A stretch of 64,000 bases of DNA from Hippasteria phrygiana (Eukaryota > Echinodermata > Asteroidea > Valvatida > Goniasteridae): positions 806,001 to 870,000 of the forward strand of contig JAZGUH010000487.1 of assembly GCA_037893225.1 (NCBI GenBank), given 5' to 3'. The translations under genes and the position numbers were made by a program. Under the pieces are notes generated by a model. That model saw nothing but the letters and a program-made list of their open reading frames with translations. It was not told the DNA's origin and did not search any database. Positions 63,887-64,000 of the stretch are shown here, piece after piece (position 1 is the first letter of the stretch; each line of letters starts with the position of its first letter).

Positions 63887-64000
63887 CTGTTTAAACTTTT
63901 TAAACAACCCCGGGTTGTTCATGTGCCCTGCTTAAACAACCAGTTGGTTGTTTAAGCAGGGCACATGAAAAACCCAGGGTTGTTTAAAAAGTATAAACAG
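63887..64000. repeat. 114-bp near-perfect palindrome at window end
   Basis: Arms 63887-63942 and 63945-64000 (56 bases each, 2-base spacer GT) pair with a few mismatches. Key blocks are CTGTTTAAACTTTTTAAACA, CATGTGCCCTGCTTAAACAA and their complements. It may extend beyond the window. Confidence 0.85.

Overview
The window is animal nuclear DNA from an intron-rich, transposon-rich genome. Three split genes are recognisable: a CREB3L1/CREB3L2-type membrane-bound bZIP factor (+ strand, about 2.0-35.8 kb), a doublesex/mab-3 related (DMRT) zinc-finger factor (+ strand, about 40.6-49.4 kb) and the 3' part of a PRR5/Protor-type mTORC2 subunit (- strand, about 55.7-63.7 kb, continuing beyond the right edge). 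One CREB3L1/2-like gene, a divergent DMRT, abundant ACATGTAC and TAGGCC microsatellites and many families of short DNA transposons suggest an invertebrate deuterostome such as an echinoderm or hemichordate. That is an inference; nothing here fixes the species.

Layout. 1-2 kb holds an old repeat and local duplications upstream of the CREB3L gene. 2.0-35.8 kb is the nine-exon CREB3L gene. Its first intron is 21.6 kb and is filled with MITEs, fold-back elements and old interspersed repeats. 35.8-40.6 kb is intergenic, with two piggyBac-like MITEs in inverted order and a strong hairpin. 40.6-49.4 kb is the four-exon DMRT gene. Its introns carry a 1.7 kb inverted-repeat element and several hAT-like elements. 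49.4-55.7 kb is intergenic, with fold-back elements and long G/C homopolymers. 55.7-63.7 kb carries six exons of the PRR5-like gene, found by reading splice sites and frames, because most of them are too short to stand out as ORFs. The window ends in a 114-bp near-perfect palindrome.

The three genes are not an operon and need not act together. The first would be an ER-resident stress or secretory-pathway factor released by proteolysis. The second would be a nuclear DNA-binding protein of the sexual/neural development family. The third would be a cytoplasmic subunit of mTOR complex 2.

The clearest new observations concern mobile DNA. A 75-bp hAT-type element has a target duplication that includes the 5' splice site of CREB3L exon 4. 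A hAT element is nested in another repeat whose empty site survives 6 kb away. A MITE family carries two perfect cAMP response elements per full copy and has three of its four copies inside a CREB-family gene. A direct repeat brackets the two bZIP exons. I found no CRISPR array, viral genome or operon-like system.
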